From Phil1 sp964600045 (GTDB lineage: Bacteria > Bacillota > Clostridia > Christensenellales > CAG-138), in NCBI GenBank assembly GCA_964600045.1, contig CAZRHS010000002.1, forward strand, positions 5,755 to 69,754: DNA of 64,000 bases, read 5' to 3'. A program made the position numbers and the translations under genes. Positions 61,350 through 64,000 of this stretch are shown in pieces (positions within the stretch are counted from its first letter, which is position 1; each line of letters begins with the position of its first letter). Under the pieces are notes generated by a model that saw only the letters and a list, made by a program, of their open reading frames with translations, made no database searches and was not told the DNA's origin.

Positions 61350-62941
61350 TTTCCATTCTCCTTTTTCTCGTTTATAAATCCATGTTTCTTAGCCGTAAGC
61401 AACAGCTGAAGCTCGGTGCAAATTGTGTTGCACGGTGCCTCGAGCGGATCGAACAAGGTAGACAACGCGCATACAATCGCAAGCAGCCCTGAACTCATGC
61501 CCATATGTGCCAGCAGCAATGTATAGCAGGTTATTTCGCCCCCGGATACCGGCGGATACGCCATTGAAACAAGGAGCGAGAGCAGCATAAGAAGCAATAA
61601 TGATCCTATGTCCATGCCGTCTCCAAATATATACTGCGTTGCAAAGGTAACGAAAACGAACTCTGCGGCGATAAACGGCTTATATATAACCGTACCTATA
61701 GGTAAGGCGAAGCTCACGAGCTTCTTATCTATGCCAAAGTCTTTTTCGCAGGCTTCATATGATTCATTAAAAGCCGCCGACGAAGATGCCGACGCAAGCT
61801 GAACCACAAAACTCGGTTTAAGTATTTTCCAAAGCCTGCCGCAGGATATTCCGGTATGCCGTGAAACCCTAAGGAACTGCAGTGCCGTTACAATGGAAAT
61901 AAACACGATAAATATCAAAAATACCTTTATGTATTTGATAATACTGTCTGCATTCAAAGACAGCACCGTATCAAGCATGCTCAAAAATACAACGGCAGGC
62001 AGGAATTTTTCAAAGCCTGACAAAACCTTCAGCACAAGACTGTTTGCTTCATCCACTATTTTTGTAATAAGTCCGACTCTGCGCTGAAGGAACAGCATAG
62101 CAAGCCCTATAATAACACCCAAAAACACTATTTGCAGCATGTTCCCCTCTATAAACGGGGAGAAAATGTTGTTGGGTACTATTGTGGCCAGGAAATCTGT
62201 AATAACAGTAAAACCGCTTACATCAACCTGCACCGTCTCAAGGCCAAAGAAAAGAACGCACAGTGCTCCGGCTGAAAGTATTATCAAGAACATGCTCCAG
62301 AAAAATCTTAAGCACACATGCTTACCTATTTGGTTCAGTATTCTCGGACTGCCAACGCTGAGCACTCCGCTTATTACCGCAATAAGCATCATCGGCGACA
62401 CTATTGCCGTAAGAAATTGCGAGCAAATGTTAATTAACGGTTCTATTAAAATATCCTGAATACCGAGGTAATTTAGCTTCGGCAAAATTCTCATCACAAT
62501 GCCGATCACTATGGCAAAAGCCATTGCGCCAAAAACTTTTTGAACAATTCTGCTTCTTTTTATCTCTATGGATATATACGCTGAATTTTGCCCATGGTGA
62601 AACTGGTAAATCCAGTCTATACCAAGGTTCGCCATCGTGCTGTCAACAAAGGATGATGTTGTATCCGCTGAACTATCTGGAGATTTAACAGGATAAGAAA
62701 TTCCGTCCAGTACAAGCGAAAGTTCTAAATTTCTGCCCTTCTCCTCCGCTATTAATTCAACACTTAAATCATGGGATATTGTTATCCAGTTAAGTAGAAT
62801 TTCCTCGGCGCTCAACCTTGTGCGCAAAACATCTCGCTGCGAAACATAGGGATACTCTGAAAGAATATCCGATATCTTTGATGAGACCGCATCGATATTC
62901 TGTACATTCAAATCATACGTTTCTTTCAATACGGTCTTCAT
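61343..62941 (-). CDS. Dicarboxylate/amino acid symporter-fold protein with N-terminal degenerate GHKL domain
   Basis: A 532-residue membrane protein. Residues about 1-132 are soluble and match the GHKL domain of the phosphatase in the same operon: SAEEILLN against SADEIWSN, LDGISY against SDNGTPF, and HHGQNSAYIS against SDGQNKLTLG. The ATP-binding Gly loop (GGLGL) is lost (STMANLG). From about 133 on it is an SLC1/DAACS-type transporter with the Ser-rich re-entrant loop ASASSSAAFNES. The usual NMDGT sodium motif reads ALPIGTV and the substrate Arg region of helix 8 reads DPLEAPCNTICTEL, so substrate and coupling are probably unusual. It leads the operon. Confidence 0.85.
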   Translation of the reverse strand: MKTVLKETYDLNVQNIDAVSSKISDILSEYPYVSQRDVLRTRLSAEEILLNWITISHDLSVELIAEEKGRNLELSLVLDGISYPVKSPDSSADTTSSFVDSTMANLGIDWIYQFHHGQNSAYISIEIKRSRIVQKVFGAMAFAIVIGIVMRILPKLNYLGIQDILIEPLINICSQFLTAIVSPMMLIAVISGVLSVGSPRILNQIGKHVCLRFFWSMFLIILSAGALCVLFFGLETVQVDVSGFTVITDFLATIVPNNIFSPFIEGNMLQIVFLGVIIGLAMLFLQRRVGLITKIVDEANSLVLKVLSGFEKFLPAVVFLSMLDTVLSLNADSIIKYIKVFLIFIVFISIVTALQFLRVSRHTGISCGRLWKILKPSFVVQLASASSSAAFNESYEACEKDFGIDKKLVSFALPIGTVIYKPFIAAEFVFVTFATQYIFGDGMDIGSLLLLMLLSLLVSMAYPPVSGGEITCYTLLLAHMGMSSGLLAIVCALSTLFDPLEAPCNTICTELQLLLTAKKHGFINEKKENGKC

Positions 62942-62960
62942 TGTATCCTCTCTTTGTATT

Positions 62961-62979
62961 ACGGCATAACGCTTGCCGT
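62961..62979 (-). promoter_or_regulatory. Leader hairpin upstream of the symporter operon
   Basis: ACGGCA/TGCCGT stem with a 7-nt loop, within the about 75-nt leader and 19 nt before the ATG. It ends close to the GAGAGG ribosome-binding site and could affect translation. Confidence 0.35.
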
Positions 62980-63022
62980 TATTTAAAGCCCGGGTTCACT
63001 CGGTAACTTTATAATCCTGCTA

Positions 63023-63031
63023 ATTATAGCA
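63023..63031 (-). promoter_or_regulatory. Extended -10 promoter of the STAS/symporter operon
   Basis: On the minus strand TGCTATAAT (perfect -10 with TG) lies about 82 nt upstream of the symporter ATG. The -35 region falls in the T-rich tail of the preceding terminator and is poor. Confidence 0.6.
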
Positions 63032-63040
63032 TGAGCAAAT

Positions 63041-63065
63041 AAAAAATGCCACAGTATCTGCAGCA
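63041..63065 (-). terminator. Terminator of the transglutaminase-like gene
   Basis: On the minus strand TGCTGCAG/CTGTGGCA, 8 bp with two G-U pairs and a 3-nt loop, followed by TTTTTTATTT. Confidence 0.8.
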
Positions 63066-63117
63066 CTTATGAGCCGTATAGTTTAATTTAATTGTGGATT
63101 ATCGATCGGTACTTTCA

Positions 63118-63816
63118 TCAGCTTTTTCTGATTTTTCTCACGTTTGCGTTCATTAAATGGCGGCCTATATGCCTATATACAAATGCCTTAAACGCAGTCA
63201 TGTTCTGATGATGCTCCTTCAGCAGTTCATCGGGCGAATCATATACGCCAAAATCCATATTTATTCCTTCACTTTGAATATATGTATTATTCCGGTTAAA
63301 ATCGATTATCGGATTTTTAAAATTCCTTACCGCTACGCCGTAACCGCAGAATGCCCCCTGACACTCCGGGTTAGTCTTTTGAAGCTTTGTCAGATATTTT
63401 CTGTCCAAGATAAATGCCTCAAGTTCATACCATGTTCCTTCCAAGAAAACCTCAACCCAACTATGAAATACGTTATTTGGCGCCAATTTATATACAATGC
63501 CGGTCATGGCGCCCTTTTGAAGGCGTTTGTCAATTGTAAACCCATGTATGCGGCAAGGTATTCCGCAAGCGCGCAGCAAAGCCATAAAAAGAGTTCCTTT
63601 TGTATTGCATTGGCCATATCCGTCCGCAAGCACCTTTGACGCAGGAATATTGTCATCCGTATTATATCCAAACATTATTTCATCGCGTACGAAGTTGTAG
63701 ATAGCTTTTACTCGTTCAAATTCATTAAGCCGCTTCCATCCGCGACATTCAACAAGACTTTGTATCGAAGTATCCAAAAAATTCAACATAGGTGTTTCTT
63801 CAAGATATCTATTCAT
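63118..63816 (-). CDS. Transglutaminase-like domain protein
   Basis: A 232-residue protein with the transglutaminase-like (papain-fold) core: Cys70 in DGYGQCNTKGTLF, His118 in FHSWVEVFL, and an acidic third residue in WYELEAFILD. The N-terminal ERVKAIYNFVRDEIMFGY is typical. No signal peptide or membrane segment is visible, so it is likely cytoplasmic. Bacterial members are mostly peptidases or of unknown role. It has its own promoter and terminator. AAGGAG lies ten nt before the ATG. Confidence 0.87.
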   Translation of the reverse strand: MNRYLEETPMLNFLDTSIQSLVECRGWKRLNEFERVKAIYNFVRDEIMFGYNTDDNIPASKVLADGYGQCNTKGTLFMALLRACGIPCRIHGFTIDKRLQKGAMTGIVYKLAPNNVFHSWVEVFLEGTWYELEAFILDRKYLTKLQKTNPECQGAFCGYGVAVRNFKNPIIDFNRNNTYIQSEGINMDFGVYDSPDELLKEHHQNMTAFKAFVYRHIGRHLMNANVRKIRKS

Positions 63817-63869
63817 GCCAATTCGGCTCCTTAATCGTTAAATCAGTTAATGTTCTCTAACTCGAATTT

Positions 63870-63898
63870 ATCGTAACATTTGGTTTTGGCAATGTCAA
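63870..63898 (-). promoter_or_regulatory. Promoter of the transglutaminase-like gene
   Basis: On the minus strand perfect TTGACA (63893-63898), 17-nt spacer, TACGAT (63870-63875) with a TG one base upstream. Confidence 0.7.
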
Positions 63899-63912
63899 TA
63901 TAATTCAAGCAT

Positions 63913-63946
63913 AAAAAAGGCCCAAGCCTTTTTCAAGGTTTGAGCC
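63913..63946 (-). terminator. Terminator of the rpsI transcript
   Basis: On the minus strand GGCTCAAACC/GGCTTGGGCC, 10 bp with two G-U pairs, 8-nt loop, followed by TTTTTT; 18 nt after the rpsI stop. Confidence 0.9.
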
Positions 63947-63964
63947 AATAAACAATCCGTAAAA

Positions 63965-64000
63965 TCAGCGCTTGCTGAACTGAGGTGCACGACGTGCGGC
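63965..64000 (-). CDS. rpsI: Ribosomal protein S9, C-terminal end (partial)
   Basis: The last 11 codons read AARRAPQFSKR followed by TGA, the highly conserved C-terminal tail of ribosomal protein S9, which contacts the P-site tRNA. The gene is cut by the right edge of the window. Confidence 0.9.
   Translation of the reverse strand, partial: AARRAPQFSKR

Noticed and set aside
1..64000. rRNA, tRNA, CRISPR, insertion sequence or prophage features
   Set aside because: Intergenic regions are short and none shows tRNA folds, repeat-spacer structure, terminal inverted repeats or transposase/integrase motifs.

Overview
The window is one densely packed stretch of a bacterial chromosome, about 45% GC by eye, with short intergenic gaps, long same-strand runs and strong Shine-Dalgarno sites (GGAGG). 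Gene content and order (cinA-pgsA-rimO-ftsK, ruvCAB, mutS2-zapA, phoH-pgpH-ybeY-cdd-era, polA-coaE-lytic transglycosylase, recD2-comF) point to an anaerobic member of the Clostridia (Bacillota). A class III (oxygen-sensitive) ribonucleotide reductase supports anaerobic life. A run of exactly 100 N inside mutS2 shows that this is a scaffolded draft or metagenome assembly. I see no rRNA, tRNA, CRISPR array, insertion sequence or prophage.

Layout. 1-5125 (minus): cinA (cut by the left edge), pgsA, rimO, ftsK. 5248-10301: a beta-propeller lipoprotein, a divergent zinc-ribbon/Ig-like membrane protein and a coiled-coil protein. 10334-12512: ruvCAB. 12620-16194: a response regulator, histidine kinase and HtrA protease operon. 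16303-18970: mutS2 and zapA. 19056-32976: a long housekeeping series read from phoH down to a small membrane protein. 33224-36860: tcdA, comF, recD2. 36998-39577: an amino-sugar group (nagB, a PIG-L deacetylase, a divergent ROK kinase). 39669-40281: a cobalamin riboswitch with its own promoter and terminator in front of a 101-residue protein I do not recognise. 40278-49655: a MATE exporter, a divergent TetM-like GTPase fused to a Rae1/YacP-like nuclease domain, an alanine/Na+ symporter and a heterodimeric ABC exporter. 49831-54026: a short-chain reductase, a GH2 glycosidase, a ComEC-like hydrolase, an orphan acyl carrier protein and a DUF1653 protein. 54167-57062: nrdG-nrdD behind two NrdR-like boxes. 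57143-62941: a five-gene signalling and transport operon. 63118-64000: a transglutaminase-like protein and the last codons of rpsI.

The most unusual part is the 57143-62941 operon. It encodes a dicarboxylate-type symporter with an N-terminal domain that looks like a degenerate GHKL (RsbW-like) ATPase, a small SpoT/Mesh1-like alarmone hydrolase, a STAS domain fused to an aminoglycoside-phosphotransferase-fold kinase, a free STAS protein, and a membrane SpoIIE-type phosphatase that carries its own GHKL domain. No sigma factor is present. The symporter's extra domain resembles the phosphatase's GHKL domain, so the arrangement suggests partner switching that acts on a transporter instead of on transcription. 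Two other items stand out: the TetM-like/Rae1-like fusion, which would place an A-site mRNA nuclease on a factor that binds the ribosomal A site, and the B12-riboswitch-controlled orphan gene. All functional calls come from reading motifs, without database searches.
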